Source: Streptomyces sp. ITFR-21
GTDB taxonomy: Bacteria; Actinomycetota; Actinomycetes; Streptomycetales; Streptomycetaceae
Length of the DNA stretch: 64,000 nt
NCBI RefSeq assembly: GCF_031844685.1
Contig: NZ_CP134605.1
Span: 2,314,001 to 2,378,000, forward strand
Direction: 5' to 3'
A model generated the notes under the pieces. It worked only from the letters and a program-made list of their open reading frames with translations, had not been told where the DNA came from and made no database searches. The position numbers and the translations under genes are program-made. Positions 26,845 through 35,844 of the stretch are shown here, in pieces. Numbering within the stretch: position 1 is the stretch's first letter; the number at the start of each line of letters is the position of its first letter.

Positions 26845-27972
26845 TCAGAACTGCTGGACGAAGTACGGGGACACCGACAGCCAGCCATTGCCGCGGGCGC
26901 CGTTGAGACGGCCGGTGGAGGACCGGGCGAGGGTGTACCAGGAGTCCACGTAGTCGGCGTCGTTGGTGTACCAGGACGAGGGGATCGCGGCGAGGATCGC
27001 GTCGACCAGGGGGATGTAGGCGCCCTGGTCGGTGATGGTCAGCAGGGCGTCGGCGAGGGCCTTGGCCAGGTCGGCGTAGTTGGTGTCGCCGTCGTCCTCC
27101 ATCATCACGACGTCGGCCAGGTTGTATTTGTAGTTGGACCAGTTGACGAGAATCTGGTTCGGGTAGTAGGTGGTGTGGTCGTTGTCCAGGTAGGGCATGT
27201 CGACGGTGTCCACCCGCACCTTGCCGTCGAACCCGAAGCCGCTGACGATCGAGAAGATCTCGGCGTCGCCCAGGATCCACGGCTCCTCGTCGTCGTTGAG
27301 GTAGACCGAGTCGACCCGGGTGGTCCAGAAGCCGGCGGTGTCGGCCTTCGCCGCGACCGGGGCGGACAGGCCCGCCTTCGTGAACGCCTTGTTCACCTGG
27401 GCGAGTCCGGCGGACACGGCCTTGGTGACGTCGAGGTCGACGACGTAGACCGGCCTACTCGGCGTCTGCCGTGAGCTGAGGGTGTGGACGCGGCCGGCGC
27501 TGTCGTACGCGGTGACAGTGGCCGCGGCGTCGTCGTCGGCGGCCGCGGCGACCAGCGGCTCGGCGCCCGCGGCCAGCGCACCCCGCATGGACGCGGCGCC
27601 CAGCCGCAGTCGCAGCAGCGAACCCGCGGCCGAGGGCAGGCCCTTGGCGGCGGCTATCCGGCGGTCCGCGCCGGAGACGGCCGCGTTGAGGCCGGCGGGC
27701 GCGGCGGTACGGCCGGCCAGCGCGCCGAGGTCCACCTGCCGGGAGCCGAGCGCGGCGGTACGGACCTGGGCGCCCCACGTCGGGTCGGCGAGGGAAGCGG
27801 CGAGGCTGCGGGCGGCGCCGGCCTCGATGCTGCCGACCGTGCTGGTGGCGGGGGTGTCGGAGGCGGGAGTGGAGGCGTGAGCGGCAGGCAGGGCGAGGCC
27901 CTGGACCGTGAGGGCTGAGGCGGCGGTGAGCGCGAGGGCGATCGCGGTGCGCCGGGTGGCGGTGAGGTGCAC
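26845..27972 (-). CDS. Secreted protein, DUF3103-like
   Basis: A 375-aa exported protein of unknown function. The signal peptide is RRTAIALALTAASALTVQGLALPAAHA, with AxA cleavage. The C-terminal half has a well-conserved-looking block (VYLNDDEEPWILGDAEIFSIVSGF, VDMPYLDNDHTTYYPNQILVNW, DVVMMEDDGDTNYADLAKAL) that I associate with DUF3103. Many Asp residues suggest calcium binding (inference). GTG 27972 has AGGAGG 6 bases upstream. Monocistronic, convergent with the tricorn gene. The 260 bases upstream contain a small GCGGGT/ACCCGC hairpin near 28058. Confidence 0.78.
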   Translation of the reverse strand: MHLTATRRTAIALALTAASALTVQGLALPAAHASTPASDTPATSTVGSIEAGAARSLAASLADPTWGAQVRTAALGSRQVDLGALAGRTAAPAGLNAAVSGADRRIAAAKGLPSAAGSLLRLRLGAASMRGALAAGAEPLVAAAADDDAAATVTAYDSAGRVHTLSSRQTPSRPVYVVDLDVTKAVSAGLAQVNKAFTKAGLSAPVAAKADTAGFWTTRVDSVYLNDDEEPWILGDAEIFSIVSGFGFDGKVRVDTVDMPYLDNDHTTYYPNQILVNWSNYKYNLADVVMMEDDGDTNYADLAKALADALLTITDQGAYIPLVDAILAAIPSSWYTNDADYVDSWYTLARSSTGRLNGARGNGWLSVSPYFVQQF

Positions 27973-28232
27973 GGGGTTCCTCCTGGAGGCGTTGCCGCGA
28001 CCGCTTTCCTGGCGGTTCGGCGGCGGTTGGGGACGTTCAGGATGGAGCCGGTTCTATGCGGGTAGACACCCGCACCGCCAAAAATGATGTCCGGAACATG
28101 CCAACAATACAAGAGTTTCTCCGGCCACAAGAAACACGAAGAAGGGGCATCCCTAACGGATACCCCTTCACGTGTCACGGTGTTGACCTGGCGCCAACGC
28201 ACGGGCCACGCCTGCGACCGCCCAAGAAGGCG

Positions 28233-28454
28233 TCAGGCCAGGGTGTCCTGATCGTCCTGCTCGGAGCCCGTGCGCTCACGGGCCTCGTCCTTGAACCGGG
28301 AGCGGCGTCCCTGCCCGTTCTGCTGCGGCCCGCGCTCCATCCGCTCGGGGTTGTCCGTGCCGACGGCCGACTCGTTCCGCCTGTTGCCGACGGCGGTCCT
28401 GGGCTTGTCGGCGTACTCGTCGGCCGTGTCCCTGAACTGGTCGAAAGCACCCAT
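28233..28454 (-). CDS. Small hydrophilic protein, conserved hypothetical
   Basis: A 73-aa, very hydrophilic and probably disordered protein (MGAFDQFRDTADEYADKPR, ending GSEQDDQDTLA). The start is supported by a near-perfect AGGAGGAG Shine-Dalgarno 5-6 bases before the ATG. GC-rich wobble positions and ordered charge patterns suggest a real gene. It resembles small CsbD-like or stress-type hypothetical proteins in composition, but no domain is recognised. Stands alone downstream of the SDR operon. Confidence 0.72.
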   Translation of the reverse strand: MGAFDQFRDTADEYADKPRTAVGNRRNESAVGTDNPERMERGPQQNGQGRRSRFKDEARERTGSEQDDQDTLA

Positions 28455-28562
28455 GGTGACTCCTCCTGGAGTCTTGGGGGGGATGGAGCCTCGACAAGAT
28501 GTACATGCTGGGATGGCCCTCGCGTCTTGGGAGAATGACCCCAGGTCAGCGAGCGATTACGG

Positions 28563-29465
28563 CTACGGTGTGTGATGGTCGGACGATCGTGCGGCCTCAT
28601 CGGCGGCCCCGCCGCTGCCGACAAGTCCACGTTTGGCCCGCGCGCCGCGCGCCAGCGCCGGTTGTGCGCGGCGCATTTCACGCCGCCCGAGCACACCGCC
28701 GATGACCGACGGCAGGAAACCGCGCACCGGCTGCATCCCGCGCAACCACCACTGTCCGTACACATGAGGCGATCGTCGTACGATGCCGGCCGCAATCCGC
28801 TCGACGGCCGGCTCCAACGGATAGGTGCGGTTGGCCGGCCACGGCAGCTTGGCGCGCATCTCCCGCAGCACTTCGTCCTCATCGGCGCCGCGCACCATGT
28901 CGGTGTCGGTCCAGCTCAGATACCCGACACCGACCGCGACGCCCTGGTAGCCGACCTCCGCCCGCAGGCTGTGCGCGAACGCCTCCACTCCCGACTTGCT
29001 GGCGCAGTACGCGGCCATCATCGGCGCAGGGGTGATCGCGGCCAGTGATGCGATCTGCAGAAGATAGCCACGCGACGCGACGAGCGCGGGCAGGAAGGCG
29101 CGGGCGGTGGCGATACTGCCCAGCAGGTTGACGTGGATCACCCGATCGAAGGCGTCGGGGTCGGAGTCGAGGAACGGACCGCCGGTGGCGACACCCGCGT
29201 TGGCGACCACCACGTCGATCCGGCCGAAGCGCGCGACGACTTCCTCGGCCACACGCGCCATGGTCGCCCGGTCGGTGACATCAGCGGTCCAGAAGGCGGC
29301 ATCACCACCGAGTGACTCCGTGACGTTCTGCAGCTCATCGGGTTCGAGGCCCACCAGCACCAGGCGCGCGCCGCGCGCGGCGAGTGTACGGGCGAGCAGC
29401 GCGCCCACCCCGCGGGCCGCACCGGTGACCACGACGACCTGGCCGTCCACTGATGATCCGCTCAT
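28563..29465 (-). CDS. SDR family oxidoreductase (third gene of the BVMO operon)
   Basis: A 300-aa short-chain dehydrogenase: TGAARGVGALLA (about 14), VANAGVATGG, catalytic Ser in LLQIASLAAI, YCASK (about 155). The C-terminal extension (about 230-300) contains a hydrophobic/basic stretch (VYGQWWLRGMQPVRGFLPSVI), suggesting membrane association as in DltE-type SDRs. ATG 29465 has GGAGGAG 8 bases upstream, and overlaps the preceding hydrolase stop by 4 bases (ATGA). In the operon it could oxidise the alcohol to the ketone used by the monooxygenase (inference). Confidence 0.88.
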   Translation of the reverse strand: MSGSSVDGQVVVVTGAARGVGALLARTLAARGARLVLVGLEPDELQNVTESLGGDAAFWTADVTDRATMARVAEEVVARFGRIDVVVANAGVATGGPFLDSDPDAFDRVIHVNLLGSIATARAFLPALVASRGYLLQIASLAAITPAPMMAAYCASKSGVEAFAHSLRAEVGYQGVAVGVGYLSWTDTDMVRGADEDEVLREMRAKLPWPANRTYPLEPAVERIAAGIVRRSPHVYGQWWLRGMQPVRGFLPSVIGGVLGRREMRRAQPALARGARAKRGLVGSGGAADEAARSSDHHTP

Positions 29466-30460
29466 GCGCTGTTCTCCTCCGCTCGCGATGTGCGTGCCTG
29501 TAGCGGTGTGCTTTTCGCACGATCGCCAGGATCGTGATATGCGATACGGCTGTCTGACGAAGCGGCCGTCAGATGATCGGCGACCAGATCCCGTATCACC
29601 CGCGCGACAGCGGCCGGATCCTCGATCGGGGTCATGTGACCGGCCCCCGGCAACTCGGTCAGGCCGGCGAGTCGCGGCAGAACGGCGGCCATGCCGCGGG
29701 CGTGCGCCTTGGGGGTGAGTTTGTCGGCGGTACCGACCAGAACCGCGGTCGGGGCGGTGACCGCCGCCAGCTCCACGTCCAGGTCGAGCACCGCGAGCAC
29801 CCGCCCCCACGCCGACCGCTGCCGCGGCCGGCACGCGTGCACGATACGAGCGGTGAAGTCGACCTGTTCAGGTGTCGAGTCCGATCCCAGCACCCCGTAC
29901 TTCAGCGCGGCCTTCGACAACCGCGTCACCCGTCCGAGTGGCATCGCCGACACAAGCAGCTGCCGGTGGAAGACGCGTCGCAGGCGCCGCGGACCGAACC
30001 GCGCCGGCAGCACCTCGGTCGCCCCCAGCAACCGGCCGCTGCCGGTGCTGGCGAGCAGGACCGCAGCCGTCCGATCGGTCACGGCCGCACGCCCGGACGC
30101 CGCCATGATCGTCATACCGCCCATGGAGTGGCCGGCCAGTACCGCGCGTTCACCCTCCGGGACAACCGCTTCCAGTACGGCTTCCAGATCGTCGGCCAAT
30201 GCGCCGGTGCCGTAGCCGTTGCGGGTGACCGGCGCGCCGCTGCGGCCGTGCCCGCGCTGGTCGTAGGCGACGATCCGACAATCGTCCGCGAGCAGCCGAA
30301 CGACCGGCGCCCAGAAGAGCGTTGAGCACGTCCACCCGTGGGCCAGGACGACAGTAGGACCATCGGGTCGCCCGTATTCCTCGGCATGGATACGGGTGCC
30401 GTCAGCAGAGGCGACAGCCAGTTCGCGGCGCGCCGGCACCGTCTCGTACAGCCGGTTCAC
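29462..30460 (-). CDS. Alpha/beta hydrolase (second gene of the BVMO operon)
   Basis: A 332-aa alpha/beta hydrolase: oxyanion HG motif VVLAHGWTCSTLFW, YDQRGHGRSG, nucleophile elbow AGHSMGGMTI (about 127), acid Asp in VLVGTADKLTPK, and catalytic His in GAGHMTPIEDP. It overlaps both neighbours by 4 bases (GTGA with the monooxygenase stop, ATGA with the SDR start), so the three are tightly coupled. A lactone- or ester-cleaving role after Baeyer-Villiger oxidation is the simplest reading (inference). The C-terminal 35 residues are low-complexity. Confidence 0.9.
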   Translation of the reverse strand: MNRLYETVPARRELAVASADGTRIHAEEYGRPDGPTVVLAHGWTCSTLFWAPVVRLLADDCRIVAYDQRGHGRSGAPVTRNGYGTGALADDLEAVLEAVVPEGERAVLAGHSMGGMTIMAASGRAAVTDRTAAVLLASTGSGRLLGATEVLPARFGPRRLRRVFHRQLLVSAMPLGRVTRLSKAALKYGVLGSDSTPEQVDFTARIVHACRPRQRSAWGRVLAVLDLDVELAAVTAPTAVLVGTADKLTPKAHARGMAAVLPRLAGLTELPGAGHMTPIEDPAAVARVIRDLVADHLTAASSDSRIAYHDPGDRAKSTPLQARTSRAEENSA

Positions 30461-31962
30461 GTGACCACCTCCACGGCGGGTTCGGCGGCCGCGACCGGCG
30501 CGAGGACCTCGTACTCCGACAGTTTCAGTTGGCGCGTCGCCCGGCGGAACTCCGAAGTGGTGCCCGGCCACGCCGTGGTGTTGCGTCCGTTGGCGTCCAG
30601 GTACCAGCTCTTGCAACCGCCGGTGTTCCAGACGGTACGGGCCGCCCGCCGCTGCATCTCCGCGTTCCACGCGCTCACCGCGCCCGGCTTGGCGTCCAGC
30701 GCCGCGCCACCCGAATGCGCCAGCGCGCGCAGGTAGTCGGCGACGTAATTGAGCGATGACTCGATCATCAGAATCATCGAGCTGTTCCCCAGGCCGGTGT
30801 TCGGACCGATGATCAGCAGAAGATTGGGAAATCCGTCGACCGTACAACCGCGCAGCGCCGCCATGCCGTTCTTCCAGTGCTCGCCGAGCGTGCGCCCGTC
30901 CGCACCGATGATCCGATCACCGATGGGCATGTCGGTCACGTGGAAGCCCGTTCCGAAGATGATCGCATCGACTTCCCGCTCGCTGCCGTCCGCCGTCACC
31001 ACCGACGACCCGCGCACCTCCGTCAGCGCGGAAGTGACCACCTCGGTGTTCGGCTGGGCGAGAGCCGGATAATAGGAATTCGACAGCAGGATGCGTTTGC
31101 AGCCGATCGTGTAATCGGGCGTGAGCCGTGCCCGCAGCGCCGCATCCTTGATGGACCGCCGCAGATGGCCGCGGGCGATCCGCTCGGCCGCCTTCATCAG
31201 CTTCGGCCGCTTCACAAAGGCGCCGACCTGGAACTCCCGGATCAGCCACAGCAATCCCCGCCGTGCCTTCGCCGAGCCCGGCACCGTCGCGTGCAACCAC
31301 CGCTCCGCCGCCCCTATCGGCCGGTCCATCCGGGGCATCACCCACGGCGGAGTCCGCTGGATCACGGTCAGCCGCGCCACGTCCGGCTGGATCGCCGGCA
31401 CGATCTGGATCGCCGAGGCCCCCGTGCCGACCATCGCGACCCGCTTGCCCTTCAGGTCGAAGTCGTGGTCCCAGCGCGAGGAGTGGAAGACCCGCCCGGG
31501 AAAGTCCCCGATCCCCGGGATGTCGGGGATCTTCGGGTCGGACAGCGGGCCGGTCGCCGAGACCACCACATCGGCCGTGAGTTCGCCGCTCGCCGTCGAC
31601 AGACGCCAGTGTCGCGCGTCGGCGTCCCAGCGGGCCTGCCGTACCTCGGCGCCGAACCGCAGATGGGGTCGCAGCCCGAAGGTGTCCGTCACCCTTTCGA
31701 GGTAGGCGCGGATGTGTTCCTGGCCGGAGAAGGCGCGCGGCCAGTCCGGGTTGGGGGCGAAGGAGAACGAGTAGAGGTGGGAGGGCACGTCGCAGGCACA
31801 GCCGGGGTAGCTGTTGTCGCGCCAGGTGCCGCCCACCGCGTCGGCCCGCTCCAGGATCACGAAGTCGGTGATCCCCTCTCGCCGGAGCCGTACGGCGGCC
31901 CCCAGCCCGCCGAAGCCGGACCCGATCACCGCCACCCGCACGTGTTCGAGGTCGCCGTCCAT
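30457..31962 (-). CDS. Flavin-containing Baeyer-Villiger monooxygenase
   Basis: A 501-aa class B flavoprotein monooxygenase that inserts oxygen next to a ketone using FAD and NADPH. FAD motif VAVIGSGFGGLGAAVRL; the BVMO fingerprint FxGxxxHxxxW is exact (FPGRVFHSSRW, about 157); NADPH motif VAMVGTGASAIQI; ATG motif in IIFGTGFHVTDMP. ATG 31962 follows GGGCGG; an upstream GTG at 32013 is possible. Heads a three-gene operon (BVMO, hydrolase, SDR) divergent from a MerR regulator. From memory, S. coelicolor SCO3172 is a comparable characterised enzyme. Confidence 0.93.
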   Translation of the reverse strand: MDGDLEHVRVAVIGSGFGGLGAAVRLRREGITDFVILERADAVGGTWRDNSYPGCACDVPSHLYSFSFAPNPDWPRAFSGQEHIRAYLERVTDTFGLRPHLRFGAEVRQARWDADARHWRLSTASGELTADVVVSATGPLSDPKIPDIPGIGDFPGRVFHSSRWDHDFDLKGKRVAMVGTGASAIQIVPAIQPDVARLTVIQRTPPWVMPRMDRPIGAAERWLHATVPGSAKARRGLLWLIREFQVGAFVKRPKLMKAAERIARGHLRRSIKDAALRARLTPDYTIGCKRILLSNSYYPALAQPNTEVVTSALTEVRGSSVVTADGSEREVDAIIFGTGFHVTDMPIGDRIIGADGRTLGEHWKNGMAALRGCTVDGFPNLLLIIGPNTGLGNSSMILMIESSLNYVADYLRALAHSGGAALDAKPGAVSAWNAEMQRRAARTVWNTGGCKSWYLDANGRNTTAWPGTTSEFRRATRQLKLSEYEVLAPVAAAEPAVEVVT

Positions 31963-32306
31963 GGCACCGCCCTTCGCGTTCGTCCCTGACTCCACCACAC
32001 CCGGGTCGGCCACTTCTCGCCGCCGGCCGCTGATCCGGTCAACCTTGCGTCCGACCGGCCACCGGTCCGATCACCCGCTGACCGGAAAAATCACGCCAGC
32101 AATCACTGGCATGGTCGTACGTCCGGACTGTAGAGCACTCGGGTTACCGACGGTAGAGGCTGGACCGAATCGGCTACCGCCGGGTAAGTGGCCGCTGGCG
32201 GCCGGACGAGGGCGGCACGACGGTCAGCTGCGGGAGGCCGCCCAGGACCGTCCAGAACCGCCCAGAACACCGGTAGAACCGTTTCCGCAGCGCATAGGCT
32301 GACCGT
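31963..32306. promoter_or_regulatory. Divergent control region between BVMO operon and merR
   Basis: For merR, TAGGCT (32295-32300) ends 6 bases before the GTG, giving a leaderless -10. Just upstream, three phased AGAAC repeats (32254, 32264, 32275; 10-11-base steps) lie within 32252-32280 where a -35 would be, a plausible operator. For the BVMO operon, TTGACC on the minus strand at about 32037-32042 is a -35 candidate without a clear -10. No gene is present in these 344 bases. Confidence 0.45.
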
Positions 32307-33254
32307 GTGGACGACATCGGCACCGGCACCGGCGAAGAGGGCGCCCCGCCCGTCCCGCCCGGCCGCCCCGCCGACGAAGCCGCCGGCACGGCTAAGGGCG
32401 CGCACCCGCGCCATGTCACCCGCACTGCTCCGGACAGCAGCCGGGGCGCCCGCCCCGCCCCCAAGGACCGCGCCCTGCGCGAATACCGCGTCGAAGAACT
32501 CGCCGAAGCCGCCGGCATCCCCGTCCGCACCCTCCGTTTCTACCGCGAGCGGCGCCTGCTGCCGCCCCCGCGCCGTGCCGGCCGCATCGCCTGGTATTCC
32601 GAGGACCACCTCGCCCGTCTGCGCACCATTGCGGCCCTGCTGGAACGCGGCCACACCCTCGGCGGCATCGCCGAACTCATCGCCGCCTGGGAGAACGGCC
32701 GCACCCTCGACGGCGTGGCCGAACTCCTCGGCCTGGAAGGCGCCCCCGCTCCGCCCTGGTCGGACGAGACACCGGTCAGGCTCAGCCCCCAGGCGCTCGC
32801 CGACTACTTCGGCGAGGACGTCAGCCCGGACAACCTCACGACCGCCCTCACGCTGGGCTACATCGCCGTCGACGGCGAGAACGTCGTCCACATCAGCCGC
32901 CGCCTGCTGGAGGCCTCCTCCGCACTGGTCCGCGAAGGCGTACCGCTGGCCGCGGTGCTGGCGGCCGGCCGCGAGGTACGCGGCCATGTGGACGCGCTGG
33001 CCGAACTGTTCACGCAGGTCATCGGCGCCTACGTACTCGGCCCGCCGACCGCCTTGCCGGCGGGCGAGGCCCACAGCGTCCCGCAGGCGCTGCAGCGGCT
33101 GCGCCCCCTGGCCAAGAGCATCGTGGAAGCCGAGATGTCACTGGCGATGGACCGCCGGGTACGCGCCGAGATCGACGTCCGGATGCGGAAGCGCGCGGAG
33201 ACGGCCGGCCGCGAAAGCCCCGAAGGTTTGCCTAAGGACGCCGGGGCATCCTAG
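32307..33254 (+). CDS. MerR family transcriptional regulator
   Basis: A 315-aa regulator. A low-complexity arm of about 55 residues precedes the MerR helix-turn-helix (YRVEELAEAAGIPVRTLRFYRERRLLPPPRR), then the winged helix with ARLRTIAALLERGHTLGGIAELI. The long C-terminal domain (about 150-300) has no Cys pattern for metals, so the ligand is probably organic. It is divergent from the monooxygenase operon and probably controls it (inference). The GTG start is supported by the leaderless -10. Confidence 0.88.
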   Translation: MDDIGTGTGEEGAPPVPPGRPADEAAGTAKGAHPRHVTRTAPDSSRGARPAPKDRALREYRVEELAEAAGIPVRTLRFYRERRLLPPPRRAGRIAWYSEDHLARLRTIAALLERGHTLGGIAELIAAWENGRTLDGVAELLGLEGAPAPPWSDETPVRLSPQALADYFGEDVSPDNLTTALTLGYIAVDGENVVHISRRLLEASSALVREGVPLAAVLAAGREVRGHVDALAELFTQVIGAYVLGPPTALPAGEAHSVPQALQRLRPLAKSIVEAEMSLAMDRRVRAEIDVRMRKRAETAGRESPEGLPKDAGAS

Positions 33255-33281
33255 GAGGCGCATCCCGGGGGATGCGTCCTC
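33254..33281 (+). terminator. Hairpin terminator after merR
   Basis: The CGCATCC/GGATGCG core stem, extended by GAGG/CCTC with a one-base bulge and a 4-base loop, begins at the merR stop codon. Confidence 0.55.
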
Positions 33282-33542
33282 AGCACGCCAGGGCAGGCGG
33301 TCGGACGAGCGCCGCGTCAGCCCGCAAAGGCCGGGGAGGCGGGGAAGGGCCGGAACAGCGGCACGTAACAGGCCGCGAAGGGCGGGAGAGGAGCGGGACG
33401 GGCCGCAAAGGGCGCCGAGCCCCCGGCACCCTCCCTCGGCCGATCACCCCCCGCTCCGCGCATTCCGCCGCCCGACCTGCAAGAGTGGAGGTGCCCGACC
33501 ACGACAGCGCAACGCCGTCCCTCACCGGACCGGGAGGTTCCC

Positions 33543-33809
33543 GTGCAAGAGCCCAATGACGCCGGCGCCGAACACGCCATCCTCGGCCGGATCAGCAAGA
33601 TGGTCGCCGACGAGAAGATCCTGCGTGAACAGCTGACCGCCGGCGGCATCGACGGTGACACCGAGAAGGAGCGCCTGGCCGCCCTCGAACGCGAGCTCGA
33701 CCAGTGCTGGGACCTGCTCCGCCAGCGCCGCGCCCTGACCGAGGCGGGCGAGGACCCGGGTGCCGCCCGTGTCCGGCCCTCCTCCACGGTCGAGAACTAC
33801 CGCTCGTGA
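33543..33809 (+). CDS. DUF2630 family small helical protein
   Basis: An 88-aa protein, mostly helical and charged: AILGRISKMVADEKILREQL, then EKERLAALERELDQCWDLLRQRRA, a two-helix coiled-coil pattern matching DUF2630. GTG 33543 has GGAGG 5 bases upstream. Its TGA overlaps the following GTG (GTGA), so it is coupled to the acetyltransferase. Function unknown; cytoplasmic. Confidence 0.85.
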   Translation: MQEPNDAGAEHAILGRISKMVADEKILREQLTAGGIDGDTEKERLAALERELDQCWDLLRQRRALTEAGEDPGAARVRPSSTVENYRS

Positions 33810-34165
33810 GCCGCGGCGGCGAGGGCGACGGGAACAGCGAGCCGACCGCCGCCGGGGGCAGCGGCAAGGTCACAATCACCGACGCCCCCGAGCAGCACCG
33901 CTACGAGGCCAGGGTCGACGGCGGCCTGGCCGGCTTCGCGGTGTACCTGCGTACGCCGCAGCTGGTGACCTTCGTGCACACCGAGGTCGAGGACGCCTAC
34001 GGGGGCCGCGGTGTCGGCTCCGCGCTGGCCCGCGCCGCACTTGACGAGGCCCGCGCCCAAGGGCTCCAGGTGGTCGCGGTCTGCCCGTTCGTGAGCGGCT
34101 GGATCGACCGGCACCCCGCATACCGGGACCTGCTGTACGAGGCAAGCAGCCAGGTAAGCGACTAG
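33806..34165 (+). CDS. Small GNAT-family N-acetyltransferase (YidJ/CG type)
   Basis: A 119-aa single-domain acetyltransferase: RYEARVDGGLAGFAVY, TFVHTEVEDAYGGRGVGSALARAAL (the acetyl-CoA pyrophosphate loop GGRGVG) and VVAVCPFVSGWIDRHPAYRDLL. These match the short Acetyltransf_CG subgroup. The GTG start overlaps the DUF2630 stop. The substrate is unknown. The first about 20 residues are Gly-rich and dispensable-looking. Confidence 0.87.
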   Translation: MSRGGEGDGNSEPTAAGGSGKVTITDAPEQHRYEARVDGGLAGFAVYLRTPQLVTFVHTEVEDAYGGRGVGSALARAALDEARAQGLQVVAVCPFVSGWIDRHPAYRDLLYEASSQVSD

Positions 34166-34395
34166 GACCGGCTTCAGGGACCGCCGCCGGAGCCTGCGAG
34201 CCGGGTCCCGACGGCGCGCCTGCGTCCGGTGGTCGGTGGTCCTCCTCCGCCCGGTCGTCCCACCTCCATGTCGGATTTCCGCCAGACCAGCCCCCTGACG
34301 ACGCGGGATGCTGGTGGGGTGCATACGGACTCCGACGCCTGCGTCCGCGCCGTCCGGTCGAAGACGCCCGTTTCGACGGGTGGTTCTTCACCGCG

Positions 34396-35844
34396 GTGCT
34401 GACCACGCGCGTCTACTGCCGACCCAGCTGCCCCGCCGTACCGCCGAAGGCCGAGAACATGAGCTTCCATCCGAGCGCGGCAGCAGCCCAGCAGGCCGGT
34501 TTCCGCGCCTGCAGGCGCTGCCGCCCGGACGCGGCGCCCGGCTCCCCGCAGTGGAACGAGCGCGCCGACCCGGTGGCCCGCGCCATGCGGCTGATCGCCG
34601 ACGGCGCGGTGGACCGCGACGGTGTCCCGGGCCTCGCGGCGCGCCTCGGCTACAGCGCACGGCAGCTCGAACGCCGACTGGTCGCCGAACTCGGCGCCGG
34701 GCCGCTCGCCCTGGCCCGCGCGCAGCGCGCGCAGACCGCCCGGCTGCTGATCGAGACCACCACGCTGCCGATGGGCGAGGTCGCCTTCGCGGCGGGCTTC
34801 GCCGGCATCCGCGCCTTCAACGACACCGTGCGCGCGGTGTTCGCCCTGTCCCCCGGGGAGTTGCGCGCCCGCGCCGCCAAAGGGCGCCCGTCCGCGTCCG
34901 ACGGCGCACTCGCGCTGCGGCTGCCGTTCCGCCGACCCCTCACCCCCGACAACCTGTTCGGTCATCTCGCCGCCACCGCCGTACCCGGCGTGGAGGAGTG
35001 GCGCGCGGGTGCGTACCGCCGCACCCTGCGGCTGCCGCACGGCCCCGGCATCGTGGCGTTGAGGCCCCGACCCGACCATGTCGGCTGCCAGTTGTGGCTC
35101 GCCGACTGGCGTGACCTCACGCAGGCGATCAGCCGCTGCCGCCGGATGCTCGACCTGGACGCGGACCCGTCGGCCGTCGACGCGCTGCTGTCCGCGGACC
35201 CGGTGCTGGCCCCGCTGGTGGCCAGGGCGCCGGGCCGACGGGTACCAGGGGTCGCGGGCGGGCCGGAGTTCGCGGTACGGGCGGTACTGGGCCAGCAGAT
35301 CTCCACCGCGGCGGCCCGTACACACGCCGCCCGGCTGGTGACCGCGTACGGCGAACCGGTCACCGATCCCGCGGGCGGCCTGACTCACCTCTTCCCCTCC
35401 CCCGCCGCGCTCGCCGCCCACGATCCGGCCGAGTTGGCGATGCCGCGGACCCGCAAGGCGACCCTGGCCGCATTGCTACGGGCCCTGGCGGACGGCGAGT
35501 TGGACCTCGACGTCGGCTGCGACTGGCAGCAGGCCCGGTCCCGGCTCGCCGCGCTGCCCGGCGTCGGCCCGTGGACGGTGGAGACGATCGCGATGCGTGC
35601 GCTGGGTGACCCGGACGCATTTTCGCCCACCGACCTCGGGATCCGCCGCGCGGCCCGTGACCTCGGTCTCCCCACCACGCCGTCGGCGCTGTCGAAACGG
35701 TCCGCGGCCTGGCGGCCATGGCGCGCGTACGCCACACAGTACCTGTGGGCGACAGGCGACCACCCGACCAACGTCCTCCCGCCGGAGCGCCGTTCGGCGA
35801 CTTCGGTCACCAACCCCGTTACGGAGAAAGGCCCTTCCCGATGA
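34396..35844 (+). CDS. alkA: Ada-AlkA fusion: DNA-3-methyladenine glycosylase with Ada regulatory domain; 5' frameshift
   Basis: Alkylation-repair glycosylase fused to an Ada-type sensor. In this frame: the four-Cys zinc site (VYCRPSC, then FRACRRCRPD) that takes methyl groups from phosphotriesters, an AraC helix-turn-helix (VPGLAARLGYSARQLERRL), then AlkA with the helix-hairpin-helix ALPGVGPWTVETIAMRALGDPD and catalytic Asp. The expected N-terminus VHTDSDACVRAVRSK lies upstream from GTG 34319 but in another frame; one base is missing near 34361-34363, after which DARFDGWFFTAVLTTR continues in this frame. Without a shift, translation could begin only at GTG 34396. The stop overlaps ogt (ATGA). 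Confidence 0.85.
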   Translation: MLTTRVYCRPSCPAVPPKAENMSFHPSAAAAQQAGFRACRRCRPDAAPGSPQWNERADPVARAMRLIADGAVDRDGVPGLAARLGYSARQLERRLVAELGAGPLALARAQRAQTARLLIETTTLPMGEVAFAAGFAGIRAFNDTVRAVFALSPGELRARAAKGRPSASDGALALRLPFRRPLTPDNLFGHLAATAVPGVEEWRAGAYRRTLRLPHGPGIVALRPRPDHVGCQLWLADWRDLTQAISRCRRMLDLDADPSAVDALLSADPVLAPLVARAPGRRVPGVAGGPEFAVRAVLGQQISTAAARTHAARLVTAYGEPVTDPAGGLTHLFPSPAALAAHDPAELAMPRTRKATLAALLRALADGELDLDVGCDWQQARSRLAALPGVGPWTVETIAMRALGDPDAFSPTDLGIRRAARDLGLPTTPSALSKRSAAWRPWRAYATQYLWATGDHPTNVLPPERRSATSVTNPVTEKGPSR

